Below, piece after piece: positions 54,278 through 63,497 of a stretch of 64,000 bases of DNA. The notes under the pieces were generated by a model, which worked only from the letters and a program-made list of their open reading frames with translations, did no database searches and was not told the origin of the DNA. The DNA comes from Paludibacteraceae bacterium. Its GTDB lineage: Bacteria > Bacteroidota > Bacteroidia > Bacteroidales > Paludibacteraceae. A program made the translations under genes and the position numbers. Every line of letters starts with the position of its first letter. Within the stretch, counting starts at the first letter, position 1. The DNA lies in NCBI GenBank assembly GCA_024401495.1, contig JAKSKW010000001.1, forward strand, positions 84,406-148,405, given 5' to 3'.

Positions 54278-54639
54278 AAAGCATCCGCACAATCCGTCTC
54301 AACAATATCCGCATCCACGCATTCCACGGAGCCATCCCTACGGAGAATATCGTCGGAGCTGATTATTTAGTCAACGTGGAGGTGAAAGCCGATTGGGGCG
54401 ACGCCGCAAAGAACGACGACCTCACCAAGACCATCAACTATGCCGAGATCAACGACATAGTGAGAGAAGAGATGCGCAAACAACGTATACTGATAGAGAC
54501 AGTGGCAGAAAGCATCGTCGACAGAATCCTCCAAACATTCACATTGGTGGAGGAGGCAGAAGTGTCAGTAGCGAAACTAAACCCACCAATGACTGGAGAA
54601 ATTGAATCCGCAGAGGTGGTTGTGAGAAAGATTAAATAA
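54274..54639 (+). CDS. folB: Dihydroneopterin aldolase
   Basis: The 121-residue enzyme of folate synthesis shows IRIHAFHGAIPTENIVGADY, the active-site Glu and the C-terminal KLNPPMTGEIESAEV. ATGA overlap with rsmD. The stop is followed at once by a GTAGAGACGCACG hairpin repeat. Confidence 0.93.
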   Translation: MKSIRTIRLNNIRIHAFHGAIPTENIVGADYLVNVEVKADWGDAAKNDDLTKTINYAEINDIVREEMRKQRILIETVAESIVDRILQTFTLVEEAEVSVAKLNPPMTGEIESAEVVVRKIK

Positions 54640-54640
54640 C

Positions 54641-54667
54641 GTAGAGACGCACGGTCGTGCGTCTAAC
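54641..54667. repeat. GTAGAGACGCACG hairpin repeat (variant)
   Basis: GTAGAGACGCACG and CGTGCGTCTAAC form a hairpin with the same outer arm as the GTAGAGACGGGGC family but a different inner stem. Confidence 0.8.
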
Positions 54668-54686
54668 AACGACATAAGACATACGA

Positions 54687-55526
54687 ATGAACCAAAGACG
54701 AATTTTGACCATACAAGACATATCCTGCGTCGGACAATGCTCGCTTACTGTGGCATTGCCTATCCTTTCGGCGATGGGAATAGAGACGGCGGTACTTCCG
54801 TCGGCAGTGCTATCCACCCACACAGGAGGCTTCACAGGATACACTTATCGCGACTTGACTGAGGATTTGCCCGCAATCAAGGAGCATTGGAAGCGTCAAG
54901 GTATCAGATTCGGAGCCATCTACACAGGCTATGTTGGTTCAGCCAAACAACTACAATACATCCTCGACATCTACAACGAAGTGACTACCGAGGATGCCAA
55001 GCTCATCGTCGACCCAGTGATGGGAGACCACGGCAAACTCTATGCCGGATTCGATTTGGATTTCGTGGAAAAGATGAAAGCGTTCTGCGCCAAAGCCGAC
55101 GTCATTCTTCCTAACATCACTGAGTGTTCATTCATGCTGGGCGATGAATTCCACGCCACAGGCCACACTATGGAATATGTGGAGCATGTGATCGGCGGAC
55201 TACGCAAAATCGGAGCCAAGAATATCGTGATGACGGGAGTGGAGATGAAAGAAGGAGAGCAAGGAGTGGCTGTCTACAACTCAGAGACAGGCAAAACCAC
55301 CATCATCTCACGACCAAGAATCCCCGGCACTTACCACAGCACAGGTGACATCTTCTCCAGCACCTTCAGCGGAGCCTATTTCTTAGGCAAAACCCTTGAA
55401 GAGTCAGCACAAATAGCTGTAGACTTTACTGTTGCCTCTATCAAGACAACTGAGGGAGACAAAGACCACTGGTATGGAGTCCGTTTTGAAAAGGCCTTGC
55501 CAGATTTGATTAAATTGATTCAATAA
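54687..55526 (+). CDS. Pyridoxamine/pyridoxal kinase
   Basis: The 279-residue ribokinase-fold protein starts RILTIQDISCVGQCSLT and has VDPVMGDHGKLY and the ATP/anion-hole motif YHSTGDIFSSTFSGA. It matches the PdxY/pyridoxamine kinase type, which makes PLP or PMP from salvaged vitamers. Single-gene unit between two repeats. Confidence 0.9.
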   Translation: MNQRRILTIQDISCVGQCSLTVALPILSAMGIETAVLPSAVLSTHTGGFTGYTYRDLTEDLPAIKEHWKRQGIRFGAIYTGYVGSAKQLQYILDIYNEVTTEDAKLIVDPVMGDHGKLYAGFDLDFVEKMKAFCAKADVILPNITECSFMLGDEFHATGHTMEYVEHVIGGLRKIGAKNIVMTGVEMKEGEQGVAVYNSETGKTTIISRPRIPGTYHSTGDIFSSTFSGAYFLGKTLEESAQIAVDFTVASIKTTEGDKDHWYGVRFEKALPDLIKLIQ

Positions 55527-55529
55527 AGC

Positions 55530-55632
55530 ATTGAGCAATTATTGAGGATTGCAAAGGGAGAAACCCTTGTTCCTCTCCTATCCGCGAGTCCGTAGGACAA
55601 GCGTATAAATAATAAGAGTGTGTTGGGCAACT
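55530..55632 (+). repeat. MITE-like element with intact right end
   Basis: ATTGAGGATTGCAAAGGGAG, then CCGCGAGTCCGTAGGACAAG, then the right end TTGGGCAACT (55623-55632). The left end is degenerate (TTGAGCAATT). Confidence 0.75.
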
Positions 55633-55667
55633 AGTATATAATTGTCTTAATTTACATTCAACCCAAT

Positions 55668-56972
55668 ATGGAGGAAGAAATATATTCATTATCTGAAATA
55701 TTGAACGCCGTCAACCGCACCATCCAAAGAAACTTGGCTGGTCCATATTGGTTGTGTGCAGAGATAGCAGAAATAAGCTATCGCGGACATTGCTACCTCA
55801 CATTAGCGGAGAATGATGCGTCGGGAAGAATCATAGCCAAATGTAGGGCGACGATATGGAAATCCACCTACGACAAACTCGCGGCCTTATTCTTCCAGCA
55901 GACAGGATTATATCTCAACCCAGGAATGAGAGTGCAGGTGCTTGCCTCACCCAACTTCCACCCCGAATACGGTTTCAGCCTCAACATCGTAGGAATCGAG
56001 CCACGTTACACACTCGGCGAGATTGCGTTGCGCAGACAGGAGACCATCAACAGACTTGCACAAGAAGGAATCATAGAGAACAACAAACGACTACGTTTGC
56101 CTCTTGTTCCACAAAAAATAGCAGTGATCAGTTCAGCCACAGCAGCTGGCTACCAGGACTTTATCAACCAGCTCACGAACAATCCACTCGGCTATAAATT
56201 CTACACAGCTCTCTATCCAGCGTTGATGCAGGGAGAAAAATCCCCACAAAGCGTCATCGATGCGTTATTGCAGATCAAAAAAGACGTCGCTAATTTCGAC
56301 GCCGTAGTCATCATCCGTGGAGGAGGAAGCGAGATGGATTTGAAAGCCTTCGACGATTACGCAGTGGCAAGGGAAGTGGCACTGTTTCCACTGCCAGTGT
56401 TGGCAGGTATCGGCCATACAAAAGACACCAGCGTCGTGGATATCGTAGCCAATATGGAGCTGAAGACACCGACAGCAGTGGCAGACTTCCTTATCCACGC
56501 CATCGACACAGCGTGGAAGAATGTGGAGGATTGCTCACAAAGACTGTTTGCGTATGCGGCTGGCACTTTGGACAATGAGAAACAGGCATTGACTCAGATT
56601 ACAGAATACCTGTCGGCAAAAGCAAAGACAGCCACCAACCTTGAGAGTCAGAAAATTGATTCCTGCGCCTACCGTCTGCAATTATCATCCAAACGATTGG
56701 CAAGCGATAAGATGCGAGACATTGCGTCGAAACAGGAAGCCATTTCAAGAGCAATAAAATTCTCAATTTCGAAAAAATTGTCAGTTTTTGACCTCTTGGA
56801 GCAAAAAATCAAAAGTATTTCGCCAGAAGAGGCATTCAAACGAGGATATTCCTTAACTTTGAAGGACGGCAAACCGGTTTCAGCAGCCACCATCAAGAAC
56901 GGAGACAAAATCGAGACCATCTGTGCCGACGGAAAAATCGAAAGCATAGTTCAGACAGTTATAACTGTCTGA
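55668..56972 (+). CDS. xseA: Exodeoxyribonuclease VII large subunit
   Basis: The 434-residue subunit has an N-terminal OB-fold (GPYWLCAEIAEISYRGHCYL) and the catalytic domain with AVISSATAAGYQDF, IIRGGGSEMDLKAFDDY, GIGHTKDTS and KTPTAVADF. The C-terminus is a coiled coil ending at ESIVQTVITV. The final eight codons and the stop are part of a 36-bp perfect palindrome. ExoVII degrades single-stranded DNA with XseB, encoded next. Confidence 0.96.
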   Translation: MEEEIYSLSEILNAVNRTIQRNLAGPYWLCAEIAEISYRGHCYLTLAENDASGRIIAKCRATIWKSTYDKLAALFFQQTGLYLNPGMRVQVLASPNFHPEYGFSLNIVGIEPRYTLGEIALRRQETINRLAQEGIIENNKRLRLPLVPQKIAVISSATAAGYQDFINQLTNNPLGYKFYTALYPALMQGEKSPQSVIDALLQIKKDVANFDAVVIIRGGGSEMDLKAFDDYAVAREVALFPLPVLAGIGHTKDTSVVDIVANMELKTPTAVADFLIHAIDTAWKNVEDCSQRLFAYAAGTLDNEKQALTQITEYLSAKAKTATNLESQKIDSCAYRLQLSSKRLASDKMRDIASKQEAISRAIKFSISKKLSVFDLLEQKIKSISPEEAFKRGYSLTLKDGKPVSAATIKNGDKIETICADGKIESIVQTVITV

Positions 56973-56979
56973 ACTATGC
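56944..56979. repeat. 36-bp perfect palindrome across the xseA stop codon
   Basis: GCATAGTTCAGACAGTTA and its exact reverse complement meet without a loop. The TGA stop of xseA (56970-56972) lies inside. The core AGTTCAGAC resembles AGTTCTGAC of the palindrome in thpR. Confidence 0.93.
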
Positions 56980-56997
56980 AAGCAAGCAAAATTGACT

Positions 56998-57198
56998 ATG
57001 AAAGAGAAACTAACATACACAGCCGCTTACGAAGAGCTAAATGCCATCGTTACAGCGGCAGAAAACGATGAAATCAGCATTGATGAGCTTCAGGGCAAAG
57101 TGAAAAGAGCGTCGGAACTGATCTCTTTTTGCAGAGACTACGTAAAGACAACCAATGAGCATATCGAAAAGGTGTTTAATGAGCTAAATTCGAAGTAA
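56998..57198 (+). CDS. xseB: Exodeoxyribonuclease VII small subunit
   Basis: The ATG at 56998 gives 66 residues (MKEKLTYTAAYEELNAIV) with ENDEISIDELQGKVKRASELI, the two-helix XseB pattern. It starts 25 bp after xseA. Confidence 0.93.
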   Translation: MKEKLTYTAAYEELNAIVTAAENDEISIDELQGKVKRASELISFCRDYVKTTNEHIEKVFNELNSK

Positions 57199-57218
57199 GA
57201 CTAAATTTGAGATAAGAT

Positions 57219-58001
57219 ATGAGAGCAAAATATTTTTTGATAGCATTATCATGCTTGGCAATGACAGCAATGGCAGAGCCACAGAACAAGACAGACAAGA
57301 AAGGCAAGAAGCAGGGTGAATGGGGAAAATTCTACCCTAACGGCAACCCTAAATATATCGGCAATTTCAAGGATGACGTGCCAGTAGGAGAATTCCAGCA
57401 CTTCTACGAGAACGGTCGTCCACAAAGCACACAGACGTATATCGACGCCACACATAGCAAAGTGGTTTTCTATGAGCCCGACGGTACAACAATCCAGTCG
57501 CAGGGATCATACGTCGGCAAAGAGAAAGACGGCAAGTGGGAGTATTTCAGCAAAGGCAAGTTGAATTTAGTGGAAAACTACAAGGCGGGCAAGAAGCATG
57601 GCATGCAGATGACATACAATAAAGATGGCATCATGATGGAGGAGATCCCATACGTCGACGGAAAGATCCACGGCACAGCCAAATTCTATCTTGGCGACGG
57701 CAAACTATACTACACAGTGGAGTACGTCAACGGATTGAAAGAAGGCAAGTATGTGGCATACGACGGTACAGATAAAATCGTTGAGACAGGTAGCCATAAG
57801 AAAGACAAGAGAGATGGCAACTGGGTGACATACAACGATAAAGGTGATGTCGTCGAGACGTTGATCTTTGAAGACGGTGTTTTGAAGAACGCAGAGGAGA
57901 TTCAGAAGAAGAGATCAGCAGCCTACCAGGAGAAAGAAAGCAAGAAAGGAAAGATTCTTGAGCCTAATGCAGGTTCAGACGCAGAGGTAAAGACTCATTA
58001 A
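57219..58001 (+). CDS. Exported MORN/YwqK-type repeat protein
   Basis: The 260-residue protein has a signal peptide (cut near MAMA-EP) and about eight MORN-like 20-24-residue repeats of the kind found in YwqK 'antitoxin' proteins: KKQGEWGKFYPNGNPKYIGN, KDGKWEYFSKGKLNLVENY, KEGKYVAYDG, RDGNWVTYNDKGDVVE. The C-terminus is charged. Such proteins are abundant in Bacteroidota envelopes; here no toxin gene is adjacent. It starts 20 bp after xseB and is followed by a GAAGAC repeat and a terminator. Confidence 0.85.
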   Translation: MRAKYFLIALSCLAMTAMAEPQNKTDKKGKKQGEWGKFYPNGNPKYIGNFKDDVPVGEFQHFYENGRPQSTQTYIDATHSKVVFYEPDGTTIQSQGSYVGKEKDGKWEYFSKGKLNLVENYKAGKKHGMQMTYNKDGIMMEEIPYVDGKIHGTAKFYLGDGKLYYTVEYVNGLKEGKYVAYDGTDKIVETGSHKKDKRDGNWVTYNDKGDVVETLIFEDGVLKNAEEIQKKRSAAYQEKESKKGKILEPNAGSDAEVKTH

Positions 58002-58002
58002 T

Positions 58003-58040
58003 TAACGAAGACGAAAACGAAAACGAAGACGAAGACGATA
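58003..58040. repeat. GAAGACGAAAAC hexamer repeat
   Basis: AACGAAGACGAAAACGAAAA continues with CGAAGACGAAGACG, right after the MORN gene stop. Confidence 0.85.
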
Positions 58041-58074
58041 AAAAAGACGCGGGGGAATCCTCGCGTCTTTTTTA
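58040..58074. terminator. Bidirectional terminator
   Basis: AAAAAAGACGCG and CGCGTCTTTTTT flank the loop GGGGAATCCT, with A- and T-rich arms. It separates the MORN gene from converging purN. Confidence 0.88.
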
Positions 58075-58103
58075 TTTTATTAATAATCAATCAAAAATGC
58101 GGA

Positions 58104-58667
58104 TTACAATTTTGATATCATATCATCGATAACCTTAGGGAAATACTTGTATTCAAGCTCATGAACCTTGTGAGCCACCTCATCAGGAGAATCAGAAGGA
58201 AGGACAGGGACAGTAGCCTGGAACACAACGCTACCCTCATCGTAATGGTCGTCGATAGTATGGATAGTGATACCCGACTCCTTCTCACCGGCAGCAACAA
58301 CAGCCTCGTGAACCTTCATACCATACATACCCTTACCACCATATTTAGGAAGTAAAGATGGATGGATATTTACAATTTTGTCTGGGAACACAGCCAACAT
58401 CGCGTCAGGAATCTTCAACAAGAAACCAGCCAACACCACGAAATCAACTTTCTCCGCAACCAACTTACTCAAAAAAGTACCGTCTTCCAGTTCGCTCTTC
58501 AAAAAAGTTTCAGATGGGACACCAAGACGTTTTGCTCTTTCCAAAACAAAAGCATCCTTTTTGTTGGAATAAATCTTGAAAGAAATGTCCGCTCTACCCC
58601 TGAAATAGTTTACTATATTTTCCGCATTCGAGCCAGAACCCGATGCTAAAATCGCTATATTTTTCAT
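58104..58667 (-). CDS. purN: Phosphoribosylglycinamide formyltransferase
   Basis: The 187-residue enzyme transfers formyl from 10-formyl-THF to GAR in purine synthesis. The phosphate loop ASGSGSNAENI is N-terminal, and the catalytic Asn100, His102 and Asp143 are in NIHPSLLPKYGG and DDHYDEG. Minus-strand -7 element TATTTTTG at 58689-58696. Divergent from acpP. Confidence 0.95.
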   Translation of the reverse strand: MKNIAILASGSGSNAENIVNYFRGRADISFKIYSNKKDAFVLERAKRLGVPSETFLKSELEDGTFLSKLVAEKVDFVVLAGFLLKIPDAMLAVFPDKIVNIHPSLLPKYGGKGMYGMKVHEAVVAAGEKESGITIHTIDDHYDEGSVVFQATVPVLPSDSPDEVAHKVHELEYKYFPKVIDDMISKL

Positions 58668-58688
58668 CTATATTAAATATGTTCAATG

Positions 58689-58696
58689 CAAAAATA
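58689..58696 (-). promoter_or_regulatory. -7 element of purN
   Basis: On the minus strand this reads TATTTTTG, 22 bp upstream of the purN ATG. Confidence 0.6.
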
Positions 58697-58817
58697 ACAC
58701 TTTTTTGCGTCTAAAATCAAAAAAACATGGTGGAAAACATCTAAAAGTCACTATTTTTTTATTCCTTTGCAAAAGAAAAAAAAGAATAATTTTAATATTA
58801 ACTAAATTTTTAAGGTT

Positions 58818-59060
58818 ATGTCAACAGCTGAAGTTGAAGAAAAAGTAAAGGCTATCATCGTTGAGAAGTTGGGTGTAGAGGAGTCTGAGGTAACACTTGA
58901 GGCAAGCTTCACTAACGATCTAGGTGCTGACTCACTTGACACTGTAGAGTTGATCATGGAGTTCGAGAAGGCTTTCGGTACTGAGATCCCTGAGGATAAG
59001 GCAGAGGCTATCACTACTGTAGGTGAGGCTATCGAGTTCTTGACAGCTAACGCAAAGTAA
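58818..59060 (+). CDS. acpP: Acyl carrier protein
   Basis: The 80-residue protein carries the phosphopantetheine Ser39 in [15 protein letters not shown]. It holds the growing acyl chain for fatty acid synthesis. It is 24 bp upstream of fabF, the usual pairing. Codon use is of the highly expressed type. Confidence 0.98.
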   Translation: MSTAEVEEKVKAIIVEKLGVEESEVTLEASFTNDLGADSLDTVELIMEFEKAFGTEIPEDKAEAITTVGEAIEFLTANAK

Positions 59061-59084
59061 GAAAAAAAACATCTCTAAGAACAA

Positions 59085-60347
59085 ATGAGTTTTAAGAGAG
59101 TTGTCGTAACGGGTCTAGGATCAGTCACGCCAATTGGCAACACTGTCGCAGAAATGTGGCAGAATTTGCTTGCTGGGGTGAGTGGTGCTGGGCCCATTTC
59201 TCATTTTGACCACTCCAAACATAAAGTTCATTTCGCCTGTGAGGTAAAGGATTTCAATCCTGCGGACCATTTCGAGAAGAAGGAGATTCGTAAACTCGAC
59301 CCTTCGGTGCAGTTTGCAAGAGTTGCAGCCAGAGAGTGTTTGGCAGATTCAGGATTGGATTTGAATTCAGTCGACAAAGACAAGGTTGGTGTTATTATCG
59401 CATCCGGAATCGGAGGATTAGCAGCATTCGAGGACGAAGTCGGCTATTTTTATGCCAGTGATGATCGTGTACCGAGATTCAACCCCTACTTCATCCCTAA
59501 AATTCTTGGCAACATAGCTTCTGGCCATGTTTCAATAGAATTTGGTTTGAGAGGTCCGAATTTCGGAGTCGTTTCAGCTTGTGCTTCAAGTGCAAACGCA
59601 ATAGGCACAGCATACGACATGATCCGTATCGGCAGAGCCAACGCCATGGTTGTTGGCGGAACGGAAGCTGCAATCACTCCAGGATCTATCGGCGGATTCA
59701 GTGTGATGAGAGCTTTATCAACAAACAACGAAGAACAAGAGACAGCATCCAGACCATTCAGTGGTTCTCGAGACGGATTTGTAATGGGAGAAGGATCCGG
59801 TTGTCTGTTGCTTGAAGAATTAGGCCACGCACTTAAACGTGGTGCTAAGATTTACGCCGAACTTGTTGGGTATGCGGCTTCTTCCGACGCCTACCACATC
59901 ACTGCGACACATCCCGACGGAGATGGAGCAGCTATAGTTATGCAAAACGCGTTGAACGACGCAGGACTTAATCCATCGGATGTAGATTATATCAACGCTC
60001 ATGGCACATCAACACCTATCGGCGATCTCTCTGAGATAAAAGCCATAAGAAAAGTGTTTGGCGAGCACGCCTATAATCTAAACATCAGCTCTACAAAATC
60101 AATGACAGGACATCTGTTGGGAGCTGCAGGAGCATTGGAGTCAGTCATAGCAGTCAAAGCAATTGAAAATAGTATTGTTCCGCCGACTATCCACCATCGT
60201 GAAGATGATATCGACCTTAACATCGATTATAGAATGAATTTCACATTCAACACTCCACAAAAGAGAAAAGTAGATGTGGTTGTGTCTAACTCATTCGGAT
60301 TCGGAGGACAGAATGCTTGTTTAGTATTTAAGAGATATGCAGAGTAA
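59085..60347 (+). CDS. fabF: Beta-ketoacyl-ACP synthase II
   Basis: The 420-residue condensing enzyme has the Cys-His-His triad: Cys166 in VSACASSANAIG, His in NAHGTSTPIGD and His in TKSMTGHLLGAAGA. It elongates acyl-ACP with malonyl-ACP. It overlaps rnc by 11 bp, giving the acpP-fabF-rnc order that is common in Bacteroidota. Confidence 0.98.
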   Translation: MSFKRVVVTGLGSVTPIGNTVAEMWQNLLAGVSGAGPISHFDHSKHKVHFACEVKDFNPADHFEKKEIRKLDPSVQFARVAARECLADSGLDLNSVDKDKVGVIIASGIGGLAAFEDEVGYFYASDDRVPRFNPYFIPKILGNIASGHVSIEFGLRGPNFGVVSACASSANAIGTAYDMIRIGRANAMVVGGTEAAITPGSIGGFSVMRALSTNNEEQETASRPFSGSRDGFVMGEGSGCLLLEELGHALKRGAKIYAELVGYAASSDAYHITATHPDGDGAAIVMQNALNDAGLNPSDVDYINAHGTSTPIGDLSEIKAIRKVFGEHAYNLNISSTKSMTGHLLGAAGALESVIAVKAIENSIVPPTIHHREDDIDLNIDYRMNFTFNTPQKRKVDVVVSNSFGFGGQNACLVFKRYAE

Positions 60348-61170
60348 CGTGTTGCAAAGGTTCATAAGCAAATTCCTTCCTGCAATTGAAATTGAAGATT
60401 TTCAGTCTGAACCAACGTTTGAAGAAACAAACCAAGAGCAAAATTCTGAACAAAACGAGGAGACAAGTCCGGAAGTAGCCGAACTTGAGGCTATTCTTGG
60501 ATTCAAACCCACTAATATAAGCCATTATCAGTTGGCATTGCGCCATAAACTCGCGTCGCACGGCAAAGGCAACAACGAAAGACTGGAGTTTTTAGGAGAC
60601 GCGGTGCTTAGCTCCGTGGTGGCAGATTTTCTATACAACAACTATAAGACACGCGACGAAGGTTATCTTACCAATCTGCGTTCAAAAATAGTCAAGAGAG
60701 AGACACTAAATGTAGTGGCTAAAGAGATCGGATTGGATAAACTTGTTGTATTGCCAATCCAGACCACGTCGCACAATCTCAACGTGTACGGCAACGCTTT
60801 CGAGGCATTAATCGGTGCCATCTACCTCGACAAAGGTTACGAACAGTGTAAAAAATTCGTCTACGACGTGATTTTCGCCAAATATATCAGCGTCAAGAAA
60901 CTTGAAAAAGCGACGGAGAATTTCAAAAGCCAACTTCTGGAATGGTCGCAGAAAAGAAAAATCAAGGTCGACTTCGAGATTATCGACGACGTGGTTGATG
61001 CCGAAAACAACCATATTTTCAAGTGTGTTGTCAAGGTAGACGACAAAGTTGTGGCCAACGGAAACGGTTATTCCAAGAAAGAATCACAACAAAAAGCAGC
61101 AAAAGCAGCCATCAATTTCGTAAAAAAACACTACGAAGGCCCCAAAAAGACAACAATTAATGCTCAATAG
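60337..61170 (+). CDS. rnc: Ribonuclease III
   Basis: The 277-residue endonuclease has the catalytic signature NERLEFLGDAVLSS (about 80-93), a second acidic site near AFEALIGAIYLDKG, and a C-terminal dsRNA-binding domain (about 195-270, with GNGYSKKESQQKAAKAA). An extra N-terminal 45 residues are acidic (Glu/Gln-rich). It processes rRNA and dsRNA. Overlaps fabF. Confidence 0.96.
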   Translation: MQSNVLQRFISKFLPAIEIEDFQSEPTFEETNQEQNSEQNEETSPEVAELEAILGFKPTNISHYQLALRHKLASHGKGNNERLEFLGDAVLSSVVADFLYNNYKTRDEGYLTNLRSKIVKRETLNVVAKEIGLDKLVVLPIQTTSHNLNVYGNAFEALIGAIYLDKGYEQCKKFVYDVIFAKYISVKKLEKATENFKSQLLEWSQKRKIKVDFEIIDDVVDAENNHIFKCVVKVDDKVVANGNGYSKKESQQKAAKAAINFVKKHYEGPKKTTINAQ

Positions 61171-61211
61171 AGGCAAATCGTCCCTATAGTTTCAACTTTA
61201 ATTATTCAAAA

Positions 61212-61243
61212 TTTGTCTTTTAACATTTTTTAAGATATTTTTG
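61212..61243 (+). promoter_or_regulatory. Promoter of the acyl-CoA ligase gene
   Basis: TTTG at 61212-61215 and TATTTTTG at 61236-61243, 20 nt apart. Confidence 0.72.
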
Positions 61244-61266
61244 CCCCCAAATTAAATTATGGGAGT

Positions 61267-63072
61267 ATGAATTCATTTCATCTAGGAAAACTTGCATTCA
61301 ACAATGCGAAAAGATTCGGGGACAAAACTGCATTCAAATACCGTGACGACCAAATGGAGACATGGTTACCATTGTCTTGGAATCAGATTGCAGCAAGTGT
61401 AAGAAGAGCAGCGAAAGCATTCATTTCATTAGGCATAAAAGAGCAGGACAAAGTGGCTATCTATTCACAGAACAGCCACGAGACAATCATAGCAGACTTG
61501 GCACTTCAGGCAATCAGAGCCGTCGCAGTGCCTCTATATGCCACATCATCAGCAGATCAGGTAAAATATATAGTAGAAGACGCGCAGTGTTCGATGATCT
61601 TCGTAGGTGAGCAATACCAGTACGATCAGACAGTGAAGGTGCTTCACCAGACTGACGTGATCAAGAAGGTCATCACCGTCGATCCAAAGATCAATCTAAA
61701 TGGCATTGACACATCAATGGCATTCAGTGACTTCCTTAAGTATGGCGACGGTAATGAGCAGGAAGCCGAGTTGGAGAAGCGTCAGAACGAGTTGAGCCAG
61801 GACGACCTTGCCACACTTATCTACACTTCCGGCACAACAGGTGAGCCAAAGGGAGTGATGATAATGCAGTACAACTACACTCACCAGATGAGAATCCACG
61901 AGATGGTGATGCCTTGTGCCGACGAGACAAGAACGTCGATGATGTTCCTTCCAGCAAGCCACATTTTCGAGCGTGCATGGGATTATTTCTGTATGTACAG
62001 AGGTGCAATGATCTTTGTCAACAAGAATCCTAAGATCATCACACAGACAATCAAGGAGACTCATCCGAACATGATGTGCGCAGTGCCACGTTTCTGGGAG
62101 AAGGTTTACGCTGGAGTCCACGAGACAATCGACAAGATGCCTAGCCCATTAAAGAGTTTGATGCACCACGCAATCGCTGTAGGAAAGAAGAGAAATCTCG
62201 ACTATGTCAGAAACAGCAAGCCAGTACCATTCTTCACAGAGTTGCAATACAAAATCTTCAAGAAGACTTTGTTCAACACAGTCAAGAAGAAGATTGGATT
62301 CGACAAGTCAATGTATTTCCCATGTGCAGGATCACAGCTTTCTGAGACTGTATGCGAGTTCCTTATGAGTCTTGGATTTGATATTGTAGTGGGCTACGGA
62401 CTAACAGAAAGTACAGCCACTGTATCTTGTTTCCATCCATCAAACACATACCACGATTTGAAATCAGTCGGAGAGATGATGCCAGAGTGTGAGGTGAAGA
62501 TTGGCGAGAACGACGAGATTCTTCTAAAGGGTAATCTTATCACTCCAGGCTACTACAACAAGCCAGAGATCAACGCTCAGACATTCACAGACGGATGGTT
62601 CCATACTGGCGACGCCGGTAAGTTTGAGAACGGTATGCTTTACATCACAGAGCGTATCAAGGATTTGTTTAAGACATCCAACGGAAAATATATCGCCCCA
62701 CAGCAGATTGAGAATCTGTTGGTGACAGACAAGTATATCGACCAGGTGGCAGTGATTGGCGACCTTCGTAAGTTCGTCACAGCCCTAATCGTTCCAGACT
62801 ACGCTGCAGTGAAGGAGTACGCGGAGCAGATGAAGATCGAATACAAGGACATGGAGGAGTTGCTAAACAATCCAAAGATCACATCGTTGCTTGAAGGCAG
62901 AATCAACAACCTACAGCAAGGTTTGGCTAAATACGAGCAGGTGAAGCGATTCAAGCTATTGGCTAAACCATTCACATCCGACAACGGTGAGTTGACACTT
63001 ACATTGAAGCTAAAACGTAAGGCAATCAACGAGCACTACAGCAAAGAAATCGAGTACATGTACTCATACTAA
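61267..63072 (+). CDS. AMP-dependent long-chain acyl-CoA synthetase
   Basis: The 601-residue ANL-superfamily enzyme has the P-loop YTSGTTGEPKG (about 185-195), GYGLTEST, WFHTGDAGKF and the C-terminal SNGKYIAPQQIEN. It activates fatty acids to acyl-CoA by way of acyl-AMP. The size and motifs fit the FadD15-like bacterial type. It is a single-gene unit with a promoter and a terminator, 97 bp after rnc. Confidence 0.94.
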   Translation: MNSFHLGKLAFNNAKRFGDKTAFKYRDDQMETWLPLSWNQIAASVRRAAKAFISLGIKEQDKVAIYSQNSHETIIADLALQAIRAVAVPLYATSSADQVKYIVEDAQCSMIFVGEQYQYDQTVKVLHQTDVIKKVITVDPKINLNGIDTSMAFSDFLKYGDGNEQEAELEKRQNELSQDDLATLIYTSGTTGEPKGVMIMQYNYTHQMRIHEMVMPCADETRTSMMFLPASHIFERAWDYFCMYRGAMIFVNKNPKIITQTIKETHPNMMCAVPRFWEKVYAGVHETIDKMPSPLKSLMHHAIAVGKKRNLDYVRNSKPVPFFTELQYKIFKKTLFNTVKKKIGFDKSMYFPCAGSQLSETVCEFLMSLGFDIVVGYGLTESTATVSCFHPSNTYHDLKSVGEMMPECEVKIGENDEILLKGNLITPGYYNKPEINAQTFTDGWFHTGDAGKFENGMLYITERIKDLFKTSNGKYIAPQQIENLLVTDKYIDQVAVIGDLRKFVTALIVPDYAAVKEYAEQMKIEYKDMEELLNNPKITSLLEGRINNLQQGLAKYEQVKRFKLLAKPFTSDNGELTLTLKLKRKAINEHYSKEIEYMYSY

Positions 63073-63080
63073 TCAGATTC

Positions 63081-63109
63081 CGTAGAGACGGGGCATGCCC
63101 CGTCTTACG
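63081..63109. repeat. GTAGAGACGGGGC hairpin repeat
   Basis: CGTAGAGACGGGGCATGCCC followed by CGTCTTACG, 8 bp after the ligase stop codon. Confidence 0.88.
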
Positions 63110-63120
63110 AATGATATAAT

Positions 63121-63152
63121 TAAGGAGATGCCAACGCATCTCCTTTTTTTTG
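63121..63152 (+). terminator. Terminator after the acyl-CoA ligase gene
   Basis: AAGGAGATG pairs with CATCTCCTT around CCAACG, followed by a long T-run. Confidence 0.9.
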
Positions 63153-63253
63153 TAAAAGAGATTGAGAAGTTTTAATTACTAGAAAACGAAGTCCTTTCAA
63201 CATTTTTTATAATTTTGCATTGGTCATTAACCATTTATATAAAACAAGCAAAA

Positions 63254-63496
63254 ATGAATAGAATTAACGAACAGTACATCTATTTCCTTAACAACAAAGA
63301 TTCTCTTGTCAAGGAATACCCTGGAAAGATTCTTGTCATTTCTGACAAATTTGAAGTGTTCGCATTTGAATCAAAAGAAGAGGCATACATATTTGGAGTA
63401 AAGACATTCGGATTTGGCAATATGCTCATTCAAGAATGCAGTGAGTCAGCGATTTCAAAAGTAAGAAAATTTCACTCAAGAGTATATTGTAAATAA
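63254..63496 (+). CDS. Small hypothetical protein
   Basis: The ATG at 63254 gives 80 residues (MNRINEQYIYFLNNKDSLVKE). The sequence is compact alpha/beta with VISDKFEVFAFESKEEAYIFG and no signal peptide; it resembles small DUF5678-type proteins, though I am not sure of the family. A broken reading frame starts 1 bp after its stop. Confidence 0.62.
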   Translation: MNRINEQYIYFLNNKDSLVKEYPGKILVISDKFEVFAFESKEEAYIFGVKTFGFGNMLIQECSESAISKVRKFHSRVYCK

Positions 63497-63497
63497 A

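Noticed and set aside
57219..58001. Toxin-antitoxin annotation of the MORN/YwqK protein
   Set aside because: It has a signal peptide and no partner toxin gene; the antitoxin label in this family is historical.
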